Assembly: GCF_011761635.1 (NCBI RefSeq)
Contig: NZ_JAASRN010000001.1
Location: 1,075,846 to 1,139,845, forward strand
From: Thermonema lapsum
GTDB taxonomy: Bacteria; Bacteroidota; Bacteroidia; Cytophagales; Thermonemataceae
DNA: 64,000 bases
Direction: 5' to 3'
The notes beneath the pieces are model-generated. The model was not told the DNA's origin and made no database searches. It saw only the letters and a list, made by a program, of their open reading frames with translations. Position 1 is the stretch's first letter; the number at the start of each line of letters is the position of its first letter. The translations under genes were made by a program, and so were the position numbers. Shown here one piece after another: positions 48,159-57,214 of this stretch.

Positions 48159-48168
48159 ACCGCTACCC
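48133..48168 (-). terminator. Terminator of the fatty-acid operon after accC
   Basis: Ten-base-pair stem (48142-48151 with 48159-48168, one G-T pair) around a 7-base loop, followed by ATTTTTCTT on the minus strand; 30 bp after the accC stop. Confidence 0.75.
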
Positions 48169-48197
48169 GGAGGATATGCAAGAAGTTTTTCGCGAAT

Positions 48198-49544
48198 TTA
48201 AGCAAGGTCAGACATATCGAAGTTGTCCAAGAAGCGTGTGGTAAAGTTACCGGCTCTGAACTGTTCGTTGTCCAGTATTTTAATAAGCAAAGGAATGGTT
48301 GTTTTCACTCCTTCAATCACGAACTCTTGCAATGCCCGTTTGGTGCGCACAATCAGCTCTTCACGGCTTTGTGCACGCACAATCAGCTTGGCAATCATAG
48401 AGTCGTAAAACGGTGGTATGGTATAACCGGCATAAATGTGCGTATCGACACGCACGCCCATACCACCCGGAATATGCAGGTTGGTGATACGCCCAGGCGA
48501 CGGCATAAATCCTTTGGCGGGGTCTTCGGCGTTGATACGACACTCCATCGTGTACAGCTGCGGCTCATAGTTGCGCCCCGAGATGGGCTCACCTGCCGCA
48601 ACTTTGATTTGTTCTTTAATCAGGTCAAAGAAAGTGGCTTCTTCGGTCACGGGATGCTCCACCTGAATGCGCGTGTTCATCTCCATGAAGTAGAAGTTGC
48701 CGTCTTTATCTACGATGAACTCAATGGTGCCGGCACCTTCATAATTGATGGCTTGCGCCCCTTTGATGGCTGCCTCCCCCATTTTTTTACGCAGTTCGGG
48801 GGTCATAAAGGGCGAAGGCGTTTCTTCGATGAGCTTCTGGTGGCGCCGCTGAATGGAACAATCACGTTCCGACAAATGGCATACTTTGCCATATTGGTCG
48901 CCAAACACTTGTATTTCTATATGGCGCGGCTCTTCGATAAACTTCTCCATATAAAGCCCATCGTTGCCAAAAGCGGCTGCTGCCTCTTGACGCGCCGACT
49001 CCCAAGCCTTTTCCAGTTCATTTTCGCTGCGCACGATGCGCATCCCTTTGCCACCACCGCCTGCAGTGGCTTTCATCATCACCGGATAGCCTATTTCGGC
49101 AGCTGTCTTCTTGGCATGCTCGAGCGACTCCAACAAGCCATCAGAACCGGGTACAACCGGTACGCCTGCCGCCCGCATGGTGGCTTTGGCGGTTGCTTTG
49201 TCGCCCATTTTTTGAATCATCTCGGGCGTAGGACCGATGAATTTAATGTTGTGATCGATGCAAGCTTGCGCAAATTTGGCATTCTCCGACAAGAAACCAT
49301 AGCCGGGATGGATGGCATCGGCATTGGTGATTTCTGCGGCAGCAATGATATTGGGTATGTTTAGATAAGAATCTCTTCCGGCAGGTGGTCCGATACACAC
49401 TGCCTCATCGGCAAAACGCACGTGCAGGCTTTCCTTATCGGCAGTAGAGTACACCGCCACCGTCTTGATGCCCATTTCTCGGCAGGTGCGTATAATACGC
49501 AGGGCTATTTCGCCACGGTTGGCAATCAGTATTTTTTTAAACAT
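48198..49544 (-). CDS. accC: Acetyl-CoA carboxylase, biotin carboxylase subunit
   Basis: 448 residues, normal length. The opening [22 protein letters not shown] and the ATP-grasp glycine loop [14 protein letters not shown] are intact. So are the cores [15 protein letters not shown] and [16 protein letters not shown]. It carboxylates biotin on AccB using bicarbonate and ATP, the first half-reaction of malonyl-CoA synthesis. It is the last gene of the DUF177-rpmF-plsX-fabH-accB-accC series, 17 bp after accB. accA/accD are not in the window. Confidence 0.97.
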   Translation of the reverse strand: MFKKILIANRGEIALRIIRTCREMGIKTVAVYSTADKESLHVRFADEAVCIGPPAGRDSYLNIPNIIAAAEITNADAIHPGYGFLSENAKFAQACIDHNIKFIGPTPEMIQKMGDKATAKATMRAAGVPVVPGSDGLLESLEHAKKTAAEIGYPVMMKATAGGGGKGMRIVRSENELEKAWESARQEAAAAFGNDGLYMEKFIEEPRHIEIQVFGDQYGKVCHLSERDCSIQRRHQKLIEETPSPFMTPELRKKMGEAAIKGAQAINYEGAGTIEFIVDKDGNFYFMEMNTRIQVEHPVTEEATFFDLIKEQIKVAAGEPISGRNYEPQLYTMECRINAEDPAKGFMPSPGRITNLHIPGGMGVRVDTHIYAGYTIPPFYDSMIAKLIVRAQSREELIVRTKRALQEFVIEGVKTTIPLLIKILDNEQFRAGNFTTRFLDNFDMSDLA

Positions 49545-49561
49545 AAAAAATCTGCTTTTAA

Positions 49562-50056
49562 TTAAGAGAGCGGTTCTACCAAGAAGAGGGGTTGGTCATA
49601 TTCCACGGGGGTAGCGTTTTCTACCAATACCTCTACGATACGTCCCTCTACTTCCGACTCTATTTCATTGAAGAGCTTCATAGCTTCGATAATACAAACT
49701 ACCTGCCCTTTCTTCACCACATCGCCTACTTTCACAAAAGGCTCTGCGTCGGGATTGGGCGCACGGTAGAAGGTACCAATCATAGGCGATTTGATTTCGA
49801 GCAGTTTCTTATTGCTTTTGGGCTCGGCTGCCGGTGCTTGCCCTCCGGTTTGGGGCTGTTGCACTGCAGGTGTAGCTACCGGCGCCTGCTGATGCACCAC
49901 AGCCGGAGGAGGCACAGGCACAGACGGCTGTACTACTGCCGGTGCTTCGGTATAACGCTTTACGCTTATTTTGAACTCTTCTGTTTCAATATTGACTTCT
50001 GCCAAGCCTGACTGGGCAATGAAGTCGATGAGGTCTCTCAATTCTTTCGCTTTCAT
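49562..50056 (-). CDS. accB: Acetyl-CoA carboxylase, biotin carboxyl carrier protein
   Basis: 164 residues from ATG 50054-50056; the longer frame to 50215 runs into fabH and is rejected. The N-terminal segment [21 protein letters not shown] is typical of AccB. A Pro/Ala/Gln-rich flexible linker (~45-85) separates it from the biotinyl domain, whose EAMKLFNEI carries the lysine that is biotinylated. It shuttles the carboxyl group between AccC and the carboxyltransferase. Confidence 0.96.
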   Translation of the reverse strand: MKAKELRDLIDFIAQSGLAEVNIETEEFKISVKRYTEAPAVVQPSVPVPPPAVVHQQAPVATPAVQQPQTGGQAPAAEPKSNKKLLEIKSPMIGTFYRAPNPDAEPFVKVGDVVKKGQVVCIIEAMKLFNEIESEVEGRIVEVLVENATPVEYDQPLFLVEPLS

Positions 50057-50108
50057 GAGTGCTTTCGTTTGTTCGAGGTGGTAAAAATACAACTTTGTAT
50101 TTAAAAAG

Positions 50109-51110
50109 TTAAACTTGGGGGTCATAAGCCCACTTGACGAGGCTGGCACCCCAAGTGAAACCACCACCAAATGCTGCCAACACCAGCAGGTCGCCTTTTT
50201 TGAGGCGTGCCTCATAATCTCTCAAACACAAAGGAATGGTCGCATTGGTGGTATTTCCGTATTTATCGATGTTGAGCATTACTTTGTTTTCGTCGAGTCC
50301 CATACGCTGGGCGGTAGCGTCTATAATACGTTTATTGGCTTGATGAGGCACCAACCATGCGATGTCATCGCTACTCAATTGATTACGCTCCAGGATTTCA
50401 TAAGAGGCTTCAGCCATACCCACTACTGCATGTTTAAAGACATTGGCACCTTCTTGATAAACAAAATGCTCGCGTGCTTCCACGGTTTCATGCGAAGCAG
50501 GGCGACGGCTTCCTCCGGCTTTCATGTGCAGATGCACCCAACCAGCACCATTGGTGTAGTGCACATGGTCTAGCAAACCGTAGCCTTCGGTGTTGGGTTC
50601 CAATAAAACAGCCCCTGCCCCATCACCAAAAAGCACACAGGTGCTGCGGTCGGTGTAGTCCACAATCGACGACATCTTATCGGCACCCACCAATATCACC
50701 TTCTTATAGCGTCCACTTTGAATGTACTGCGCGGCTGTGGTCAAGCCAAACAAGAAGCCGGAGCAGGCAGCCATCAAATCAAAACTAAAAGCATTGACAA
50801 GCCCCGCTTCGTATTGAATAATGTTGGCAGTTGCCGGAAACATCATGTCGGGAGTGGCTGTAGCACAAATAAGAAGGTCTATCTCTTCAGGGCGGCTGTT
50901 GGTCTTTTCCAAAAGTTTTTTCACGGCTTGTACACCCAAATAAGAAGCGCCTAAGCCTTCCCCTTTCAGAATATGGCGTTGCTTGATACCGGTACGGGTG
51001 GTAATCCACTCGTCATTGGTATCTACCATTTGTTCCAATTCCTTGTTGGTCAATACATAATCGGGAGTATAAGCTGCTACACCAGTGATGGCTGCAGTGA
51101 TTGGTGCCAT
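50109..51110 (-). CDS. fabH: 3-oxoacyl-[acyl-carrier-protein] synthase III
   Basis: 333 residues. The catalytic triad of KAS III is visible: Cys116 in [10 protein letters not shown], His in PHQANKRI, and Asn in [26 protein letters not shown] and [13 protein letters not shown] open the protein as in FabH. It condenses acetyl- or branched acyl-CoA with malonyl-ACP to start fatty acid synthesis. It sits between plsX and accB, the usual lipid-initiation cluster. Confidence 0.96.
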   Translation of the reverse strand: MAPITAAITGVAAYTPDYVLTNKELEQMVDTNDEWITTRTGIKQRHILKGEGLGASYLGVQAVKKLLEKTNSRPEEIDLLICATATPDMMFPATANIIQYEAGLVNAFSFDLMAACSGFLFGLTTAAQYIQSGRYKKVILVGADKMSSIVDYTDRSTCVLFGDGAGAVLLEPNTEGYGLLDHVHYTNGAGWVHLHMKAGGSRRPASHETVEAREHFVYQEGANVFKHAVVGMAEASYEILERNQLSSDDIAWLVPHQANKRIIDATAQRMGLDENKVMLNIDKYGNTTNATIPLCLRDYEARLKKGDLLVLAAFGGGFTWGASLVKWAYDPQV

Positions 51111-51138
51111 GGGTCTTTTTTTTTAGTGAAAAACATAA

Positions 51139-51162
51139 AGAGGGGAGACGCTCCTCCCCTTT
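51139..51162 (-). terminator. Hairpin between plsX and fabH (attenuator or weak terminator)
   Basis: Stem 51139-51147 with 51154-51162 (core AGGGGAG/CTCCCCT) and a 6-base loop in the 57-bp gap. On the minus strand it runs into a T-rich tract near the fabH start. It could reduce read-through from plsX into fabH-accB-accC. Confidence 0.5.
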
Positions 51163-51167
51163 GCCTA

Positions 51168-52121
51168 TCAAATGCTTTGGAGCAATGCGTTTTTAATTTT
51201 TGAATTTAATTCGGCTTGTGCAAACTTTTCGGCAAGTAATATCATATTACGGATAGCCAGGGGCGACGAAATACCATGCCCTATTACTACATTTCCGTTA
51301 ACCCCCAAGATAGGACTTCCTCCAATAGCTTCGTAATTCATGCGATCGAAAAATGCATCGTGCAGGTTACGCTTGTTCATGATTTCATAAACAGACTCTG
51401 CCATTTTCAGCACGATGTTTCCAATAAAGCCGTCGCATACAATCACATCGGCTTTATCTAAAAAGATATCGCGCCCTTCGATGTTTCCTACAAAGTGTAG
51501 GTGCTCAGCCTCTTTCAATATCTTGTGTGCTGCTTGTACGGCAATATTGCCTTTCTGCTCTTCTTCGCCTATGCTAAGCAGAGCTACGCGTGGTTGTTCG
51601 TGCTCCAGCACATATTTGCAGTAGAGGTTGCCCAATTGAGCAAACTGCGCCAGCACTTCCGGTTTGCAGTCAGCATTAGCACCTACATCGAGTATTACAC
51701 CAACATTGCCATTGACCATAGGCACATGGCTAATCAACGCCGGGCGCATGATGCCTTCTATTGCCTTGATACTGAACAGAGCGCCTACATACATAGCACC
51801 GGTATTGCCCGCGCCGCAAAAAACATCTACTTTGCCTTCTTTGAGCAGATGATAACCTAGCGCAATGCTAGAACGTGTTTTTTGCTGCATGGCTTTGGTA
51901 GGATGCTCTGCCATGCCAATCACTTCGTCGGCATGCACAATCTGAATGTTGGCAGGGACTTCTTCGGGCAGCTGTGCCCGGATAGCATCTTCTTGCCCAA
52001 TCAATACAATCACGATATCACCCGGACGCTCTTGTGCTGCCATCAATGCACCCTTCACAGGAGATTCGGGGGCAAAATCGCCCCCCATTGCATCAATTGC
52101 GACTTTAATAGGCTGATTCAT
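51168..52121 (-). CDS. plsX: Phosphate acyltransferase PlsX
   Basis: 317 residues. AIDAMGGDFAPESPVKGAL opens the protein as in every PlsX. The glycine-rich FCGAGNTGAMYVGALF, LDVGANADCKPE and VVCDGFIGNIVLKMAES follow. It makes acyl-phosphate from acyl-ACP, the donor used by PlsY for the first acylation of glycerol-3-phosphate. Adjacent to rpmF (58 bp), as in most bacteria. Confidence 0.96.
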   Translation of the reverse strand: MNQPIKVAIDAMGGDFAPESPVKGALMAAQERPGDIVIVLIGQEDAIRAQLPEEVPANIQIVHADEVIGMAEHPTKAMQQKTRSSIALGYHLLKEGKVDVFCGAGNTGAMYVGALFSIKAIEGIMRPALISHVPMVNGNVGVILDVGANADCKPEVLAQFAQLGNLYCKYVLEHEQPRVALLSIGEEEQKGNIAVQAAHKILKEAEHLHFVGNIEGRDIFLDKADVIVCDGFIGNIVLKMAESVYEIMNKRNLHDAFFDRMNYEAIGGSPILGVNGNVVIGHGISSPLAIRNMILLAEKFAQAELNSKIKNALLQSI

Positions 52122-52179
52122 TAGCTAATAAAGTTTAGGGAAAAAGAAAAAACCGACGGAGCTCACCACTGGCAGAGCC

Positions 52180-52371
52180 TTAGATGCGCTCGTAGTCTTC
52201 GATATACACTTTTCCCTTGTAATAAAGCTTACCGTCTACCACATAGGCACGATGACGCAAGTGGAGCTCACCGGTGGTAGGGCAAATGGAAAGCGCAGGC
52301 ATAGCGGCTTTGTAATGAGTTCTACGCTTATCTCTGCGGGTCTTCGAGGTTTTACGCTTCGGATGTGCCAT
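52180..52371 (-). CDS. rpmF: 50S ribosomal protein L32
   Basis: 63 residues: [20 protein letters not shown], then [21 protein letters not shown]. Only one Cys remains where the zinc-ribbon form has four, so this is the zinc-independent type. I know the same type from flavobacterial L32, which supports the taxonomic placement. Part of the large ribosomal subunit. Starts 2 bp after the DUF177 stop. Confidence 0.95.
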   Translation of the reverse strand: MAHPKRKTSKTRRDKRRTHYKAAMPALSICPTTGELHLRHRAYVVDGKLYYKGKVYIEDYERI

Positions 52372-52373
52372 AG

Positions 52374-52958
52374 TTAGTTTTCGTTTTGGTTATTTTTTAG
52401 TTTTTTTAAAATAGCCCAACGTGGGTCAATATCTTCATCATCAGTGGATTGCTGCTGTTGATTCTTTTCTTCTTCGGGATGCGTTGTATAAAAAAGACGG
52501 CTGTTATTATGCAAAGGGTCGTCGTCTTCTTCTTGTTGTTCTTCTTGTTCGTAGCGCGGGTGCAACTTCTTCAACGGTACCGCAAAGCATATTTCTTCAT
52601 AAATATGATGTGCCACATTGATGCTGGTGGTCGATGAAGGCAAGATAGTCAAGTCGTCGGAATAGAACGTTTCGGTATCGCCAAATTGCACGATGTGAAA
52701 GCGCTGGAGTTCAAACGGATATTCGAATTCGTCCAAGCTGCGGTCGCAAACCAGCTGCGTGCTTCCTTTAATTCGAAACTGCAGGTGCAGCATGTTACGG
52801 TCTTTGCGCAATTGCAATTGTGCAACAAAACGCCCCTTCTCTACCAAGCTGTTTTCGAAACAGGCAAAAAAGCGGTCATCATCCTCAAAGTCGTAGGTAT
52901 AAACCTGCTCTTTGAGATGAAAAACCGGTATTTCATATTTCTTCAAGTAGTCAACCAT
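52374..52958 (-). CDS. DUF177 (YceD-type) protein preceding L32
   Basis: 194 residues from ATG 52956-52958, 37 bp downstream of a perfect promoter; the longer frame to 53054 overlaps pdxA and is rejected. The layout is that of DUF177/YceD proteins that precede rpmF: a small beta-rich body with [42 protein letters not shown], and an acidic tail (EEQQEEDD...[11 protein letters not shown]) ending in WAILKKLKN. The family is implicated in 23S rRNA accumulation in other bacteria. Only one Cys of the old CxxC region is seen. Confidence 0.9.
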   Translation of the reverse strand: MVDYLKKYEIPVFHLKEQVYTYDFEDDDRFFACFENSLVEKGRFVAQLQLRKDRNMLHLQFRIKGSTQLVCDRSLDEFEYPFELQRFHIVQFGDTETFYSDDLTILPSSTTSINVAHHIYEEICFAVPLKKLHPRYEQEEQQEEDDDPLHNNSRLFYTTHPEEEKNQQQQSTDDEDIDPRWAILKKLKNNQNEN

Positions 52959-52994
52959 TTTGCTTTTTTGCTCATGCACAAAAATTGCGAGTGG

Positions 52995-53025
52995 CAAATT
53001 TATGCATTTTTTTAGCAACTGCAAA
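52995..53025 (-). promoter_or_regulatory. Consensus promoter of the DUF177-rpmF-plsX-fabH-acc operon
   Basis: Minus-strand TTTG (53022-53025), exactly 19 bases, TAAATTTG (52995-53002): every fixed base matches. The -33 box is the four bases next to the pdxA stop codon (53026-53028). The start codon at 52958 is 36 bp downstream. Confidence 0.85.
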
Positions 53026-54075
53026 CTAATCAGAAATTTCAATAAGGTGTTCAAAGCGCCTAATTTTGGCTATATCGCATGCCCAAAACAGTGCATGTAA
53101 CAAGGAAGTGGGGTCAGCTATGCCCTTTCCGGCAATCTCATAGGCAGTGCCGTGGTCAGGCGAGGTGCGTACCACAGGCAAACCGGCAGTAAAGTTGACC
53201 CCTTCAAAGCCTGCAATGCTCTTAAAAGGAATCAGTCCCTGGTCGTGATACATCGCCAAGACGGCATCAAACTTGGTATAATGATGCTGCGCAAAAAAAC
53301 CATCGGCAGGATAGGGTCCAAATACCAAATGTCCTTGGCGTTTGAGGTCTTTAATCACCGGGCGAATGATTCTGATTTCTTCATCACCAATCAAGCCTTC
53401 ATCGCCGGCATGGGGGTTCAGCCCCAGAACGGCAATGCGCGGTTTGAGTACTGCGAAGTCTTTGCGCAAGCTTTCTATCATGAGTTGCAACTTGGTGCGC
53501 AGTTTTTCTTCATTCAAAACAGAAGCCACCTCTTTGATAGGCACATGCCCGGTTGCCACCGCTACTTTTATACGCTCATGAATCATAAACATGAGATAAT
53601 CGCTTTGCCCTGTGTTATCGGCAAAGTATTCGGTATGCCCGGGGTATTGAAAGTGTTCGTTTTGAATGTTCTTTTTATTGATAGGACAGGTCACTACTGC
53701 ATCGAGACGCTCCCGCAAAAGGTCTTTGGTTGCCTGCTCTAAGCAAAGAAAAGCAGCTTCGCCCGCTGCTGGCGTTACCTTGCCCGGTTCCACTTCTTCT
53801 TGCAGCGAAAAACAATTGACCAAATTCACCTTTTTGTGGGTGATTTCGTCGATGCTCTTGACTTGGTGAATAAACCACTCGGGCAAGTTCAACAGGCGAC
53901 GATAACGCGAAAGCACCTTCATAGAAGCATATATCACGGGGGTACATAACTGCAAGATACGGCTGTCTTCCAAAGTCTTTAATATAATTTCTGGACCTAT
54001 GCCGTTGTAATCCCCCATGGTGATGCCTACCACCGGTTTCCAATTCGTGTTTATCTTTTTGCTAAAATTGCTCAT
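53026..54075 (-). CDS. pdxA: 4-hydroxythreonine-4-phosphate dehydrogenase
   Basis: 349 residues. Family motifs: VGITMGDYNGIGPEIILK, TCPINKKNI, YPGHTEYFAD, GLNPHAGDEGLIGDEE and AMYHDQGLIPFK, the last containing a metal-binding His and Asp. It oxidises 4-phospho-hydroxy-threonine with NAD in the DXP-dependent vitamin B6 pathway. The gene starts 3 bp downstream of the murD stop, so they are co-transcribed. The fatty-acid operon promoter lies directly after its stop. Confidence 0.96.
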   Translation of the reverse strand: MSNFSKKINTNWKPVVGITMGDYNGIGPEIILKTLEDSRILQLCTPVIYASMKVLSRYRRLLNLPEWFIHQVKSIDEITHKKVNLVNCFSLQEEVEPGKVTPAAGEAAFLCLEQATKDLLRERLDAVVTCPINKKNIQNEHFQYPGHTEYFADNTGQSDYLMFMIHERIKVAVATGHVPIKEVASVLNEEKLRTKLQLMIESLRKDFAVLKPRIAVLGLNPHAGDEGLIGDEEIRIIRPVIKDLKRQGHLVFGPYPADGFFAQHHYTKFDAVLAMYHDQGLIPFKSIAGFEGVNFTAGLPVVRTSPDHGTAYEIAGKGIADPTSLLHALFWACDIAKIRRFEHLIEISD

Positions 54076-54078
54076 GGT

Positions 54079-55452
54079 TTATGCTTTTGAATAAAGAGGT
54101 TTTAGCAGCTGTACACAACGCCGGAATTGCTCACCTCTGTCTTCGTAATTTTTAAACAAATCGAAGCTGGCACAAGCCGGCGACAAGAGTACTACATCAC
54201 CGGGCTGCGCTATACTTGCCGCTAAGGAGATGGCTTCTTCCATGCTGCGAGCTTCGCTACACTTCACCTTAGATTCATAGTGTGCGCGCAACTTGGCATT
54301 GTCGATGCCCAAGCATATCAAATGTTTCACGCGGCTACACACCAGCTCATCCAACATACTATAATCATTGCCTTTATCCACCCCACCGGCAATCCAAATG
54401 ATATGGGGTGAAGCAGGGAAAGCCTCCAGAGCAAAGAATACAGACTCCACATTCGTAGCTTTGGAATCGTTGATGAAGCGCACCCCTTGTATTTCGGCTA
54501 TCAACTCCATACGATGCGGCACACCTCCAAAAGAAGCCAAGCCTTCTTTCAGCTTTTCAGGCGAAGCGCCCACAAGCATGGCAGCCGCAAGTGCCGCCAA
54601 AGCATTGGTCAGGTTGTGTTTTCCCGACAATTTCAAGTGGTTCCACTCTATAAGTGCCGGTGGTAGGTCTGGCAATTCCATCGTCAAGCCGGCAGCCGTA
54701 GCCCATGCCCCAAAAGGCAAATTTTCTTTTTTGGTATATGCCACTGGGATGCGCACTGCCTCAATGCGGTGTTTTGCCATGGCAAAGCGTAGGTCTTTGC
54801 TTTCATAATTAAAGATGAGATAGTCGGCAGCTGTTTGATTACGAAATATGCGCATCTTCGCTTCGGCATATGCTTCATAAGAGCCGCCGTAGCGGTCGAG
54901 ATGGTCGGGCGACAGCCCAGTAAGAATAGCCACATAAGGATGAAAATCGTAGCAGTGTTCGAGTTGAAAGCTGCTCAGTTCCAATACCCAATAATCGTGG
55001 TCGCCTTCTTCGACCAGACGGCGCGCAAAGCTATCTCCTACATTTCCACCCAAACCGACATCGAAGCCTGCGTGGGTGAGTAGATGATGCAACAGCAAGG
55101 TGGTGGTGGTTTTTCCGTTGCTGCCCGTAATTGCCAACAGCTTGCCACGAGTAAAACGTGCAGCAAATTCAATTTCCGATAAGAGCGGAATACCTCGTGC
55201 CACAATGCCTTGTACTACCGGCAGTTCGTTAGGAATGCCCGGGCTTTTTATCACCTCATCGGCAGTATAGATTTTTTCTAAATTATGCCCTCCTTCTTCG
55301 TAAGGAATGCCGAAATGAGCAAGAAGTGTTTTCTGTTCGGCTTTGAGCTGTCCCACTTCGGACAAAAAGACCTCATAGCCCTTGTGTTTTGCCAGAAGGG
55401 CTGCCCCCACGCCACTCTCGCCTCCACCTAATACAATGATTTTCTTTGCCAT
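54079..55452 (-). CDS. murD: UDP-N-acetylmuramoyl-L-alanine:D-glutamate ligase
   Basis: 457 residues of the Mur ligase fold: a Rossmann start (IIVLGGGESGVGAALLAKHKG), the ATP loop ITGSNGKTTTTLL, LELSSFQLE, and the C-terminal FINDSKATNVESVFFAL and IAGGVDKGNDY. It adds D-glutamate to UDP-MurNAc-L-Ala in the cytoplasm. The other mur/fts genes are not here, so murD is outside the classical dcw cluster in this genome. Own promoter at 55473-55504. Confidence 0.97.
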   Translation of the reverse strand: MAKKIIVLGGGESGVGAALLAKHKGYEVFLSEVGQLKAEQKTLLAHFGIPYEEGGHNLEKIYTADEVIKSPGIPNELPVVQGIVARGIPLLSEIEFAARFTRGKLLAITGSNGKTTTTLLLHHLLTHAGFDVGLGGNVGDSFARRLVEEGDHDYWVLELSSFQLEHCYDFHPYVAILTGLSPDHLDRYGGSYEAYAEAKMRIFRNQTAADYLIFNYESKDLRFAMAKHRIEAVRIPVAYTKKENLPFGAWATAAGLTMELPDLPPALIEWNHLKLSGKHNLTNALAALAAAMLVGASPEKLKEGLASFGGVPHRMELIAEIQGVRFINDSKATNVESVFFALEAFPASPHIIWIAGGVDKGNDYSMLDELVCSRVKHLICLGIDNAKLRAHYESKVKCSEARSMEEAISLAASIAQPGDVVLLSPACASFDLFKNYEDRGEQFRRCVQLLKPLYSKA

Positions 55453-55472
55453 AGAGTCACTGCTGTAAAGCG

Positions 55473-55504
55473 CAAAATTATGCGATTATCAAAGACTTAA
55501 CAAG
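55473..55504 (-). promoter_or_regulatory. Promoter of murD-pdxA
   Basis: Minus-strand -7 TAATTTTG (55473-55480) exact; -33 CTTG (55501-55504, one mismatch), 20 bases between; start codon 20 bp downstream. Confidence 0.55.
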
Positions 55505-55526
55505 TGCATGACAGTCCGTAGGCTCT

Positions 55527-56225
55527 TTATTCATTCAAAAACAAAGGCAGCTGGCTGAAACAGCTTATCTGTAAGCTTGTTTGCGGCGACTCCAAGTGCT
55601 TGGGGTTATACCACAAAGCATGCATGCCCACTTGAAGCGCCCCGCATACATCTGCCTCCCAGTTGTCGCCTATCATCAAGCACTGCTCCGGGCTACAGCC
55701 CACGGTTTCCATGAAATAATGAAACGCCCGAGCTTGTGGCTTGGCTGCCCCCGCCCTGCAGGAGGTAACTACCGTATGAAAGAAAGACTCGATGCCTGCC
55801 GAACGCAACTTAATGTGCTGTACATCGGCAAAACCGTTGGTGAGGATGTGCAGACCATACCCGCGGCTTTGCAGGTCTGTGAGCACCTGTGGTACATAAG
55901 GCAAGGTATAAGGCTTGTGGGGGCAACGCTGTACATATTGCTGCCCAAAATCATCTGCCCAAGCCAAGGGAATGCCCAAGCGCTCAAATATATGTACAAA
56001 ACGCACACGCCGTAGTGCGAACTGTTCTATCTGCCCCTGATTGTATGCTTGCCATAGCATATGATTGACCTGCCTGAAAACCCTCAAAAAGTCCTCGAAG
56101 TCTTGGCAATAGCGCCCCACTCCATACTCCTCGAATAGCTCGCACAGGGTTTCTTCCGAAGCGCGTTCATAGTCCCACAGGGTGTGGTCTAGGTCAAAGA
56201 CAATATGGCGGATGTCATGATGCAT
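55527..56225 (-). CDS. HAD-superfamily hydrolase, YjjG-type nucleotidase
   Basis: 232 residues. HAD motif I VFDLDHTLWDYERAS (nucleophile Asp, with the W-D-x-x-x-A/N form seen in YjjG), motif II LHILTNGF, motif III Lys in GAAKPQARAF, motif IV MIGDNWEADVCGAL. YjjG-type enzymes remove phosphate from non-canonical pyrimidine nucleotides (house-cleaning). It starts 4 bp after the ArsR-type gene, so the two are one unit. Confidence 0.9.
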   Translation of the reverse strand: MHHDIRHIVFDLDHTLWDYERASEETLCELFEEYGVGRYCQDFEDFLRVFRQVNHMLWQAYNQGQIEQFALRRVRFVHIFERLGIPLAWADDFGQQYVQRCPHKPYTLPYVPQVLTDLQSRGYGLHILTNGFADVQHIKLRSAGIESFFHTVVTSCRAGAAKPQARAFHYFMETVGCSPEQCLMIGDNWEADVCGALQVGMHALWYNPKHLESPQTSLQISCFSQLPLFLNE

Positions 56226-56229
56226 AAAA

Positions 56230-56640
56230 TCAGTGGTTTAATTTCATCTCTTCGAGAAAGAACTGCCCACGCTTGTGAGGTTCCACCTTCCACAGCGAAA
56301 GCTCACGGTTCGAAAACAGTGTCTTATATATTTTCTGGTCTTGCTGGAGTACGGGGTCTTTTACCAAAGACAGCAGTTGCTCCACTACCCCACGCACCTC
56401 TTCCTTCATGGAATAGAAAACCCATTGGTCTATGCGATTGGCACGTGCAATGCCAGCATTGCGCAGATATCCCAAATGGCGCGAGGTTTTGCTTTGTGAA
56501 AAATCTAAAATCAACTCCAAATCAGAAGGAGTCATCTTGCCGTTGCGCCACAATAAATGTATGATACGCAAGCGGGCTTCGTCAGAGAATGCCTGAAATA
56601 ACTGCGCAGCCAAGGGAAGGGAAAAGTGTTTGATACGCAT
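56230..56640 (-). CDS. ArsR/SmtB-type winged-helix regulator without metal-site cysteines
   Basis: 136 residues. The ArsR fold is clear: FQAFSDEARLRIIHLLW, a recognition helix in LILDFSQSKTSRHLGYLRNAGI, and the wing RANRIDQWVFYSM. There is no cysteine at all, so the classical arsenic/cadmium CxC sensor site is absent; the effector is unknown. The C-terminal ~50 residues extend the usual domain. Likely regulates itself and the HAD gene 4 bp downstream. Confidence 0.88.
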   Translation of the reverse strand: MRIKHFSLPLAAQLFQAFSDEARLRIIHLLWRNGKMTPSDLELILDFSQSKTSRHLGYLRNAGIARANRIDQWVFYSMKEEVRGVVEQLLSLVKDPVLQQDQKIYKTLFSNRELSLWKVEPHKRGQFFLEEMKLNH

Positions 56641-57214
56641 AATTTTATTGTGGTTAATCCATCTGAAAATTCATCCTTTATGCATTTTAAGAGGATTACT
56701 TTGTTTTCATTCACTCTCATAAGATAGCTTGAATTTACAAAAATTGTCTATCTGTTGCTCCTATTGCCTTGCTGCCGCTCAGCGAAGCAGTACTCTATGG
56801 CGACATACAAAAACCTACCCGATAATATACCAGCCACGCACCCATTCAAAATACCACCAACGTAAAGACGGCTGAATGTAAACAACGATTTTGACAGGAA
56901 AAGAGCGCTTTGCGCTTACTCTCTTTCATCCGGTAAAAGGAGAGCGTTTCGAGAAATTACGGAGTGGATGGTTACCTATACCAACAGCAGTTTAAAGAAA
57001 GAACAAGCGCACGACCGACTCATAAGACTGATTTATCGAGGCTGTAGGTATGAGCCATCTTCCGGCTAAATTTTGTAAAAACGAATGACACCTTGCATAA
57101 CAAAGTTCATAACATAAAAAAAGAAAAACATAATTTTGTTTTTATGCAAAAAATCAATAAAATGTAAGGCAAAAACAAAAAAATACTTTTCTGTATTGAA
57201 CAGCCAACAACTTT
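56641..57214. other. Gene-free stretch between two divergent units
   Basis: 574 bp. It must contain the promoters of the ArsR-type gene (−) and the second phosphatase (+). A -7-like TAATTTTG lies at 57131-57138 (+), 76 bp before ATG 57215, without a -33 partner. A 67-codon stop-to-stop frame (56866-57066) has only a late ATG and no recognised similarity, so it is not called. No RNA gene or repeat recognised. Confidence 0.5.

Noticed and set aside
56866-57066. 67-codon stop-to-stop frame in the 56.6-57.2 kb gap
   Set aside because: Only a late ATG, no ribosome-binding context, no known family; open stretches of this size are expected by chance.
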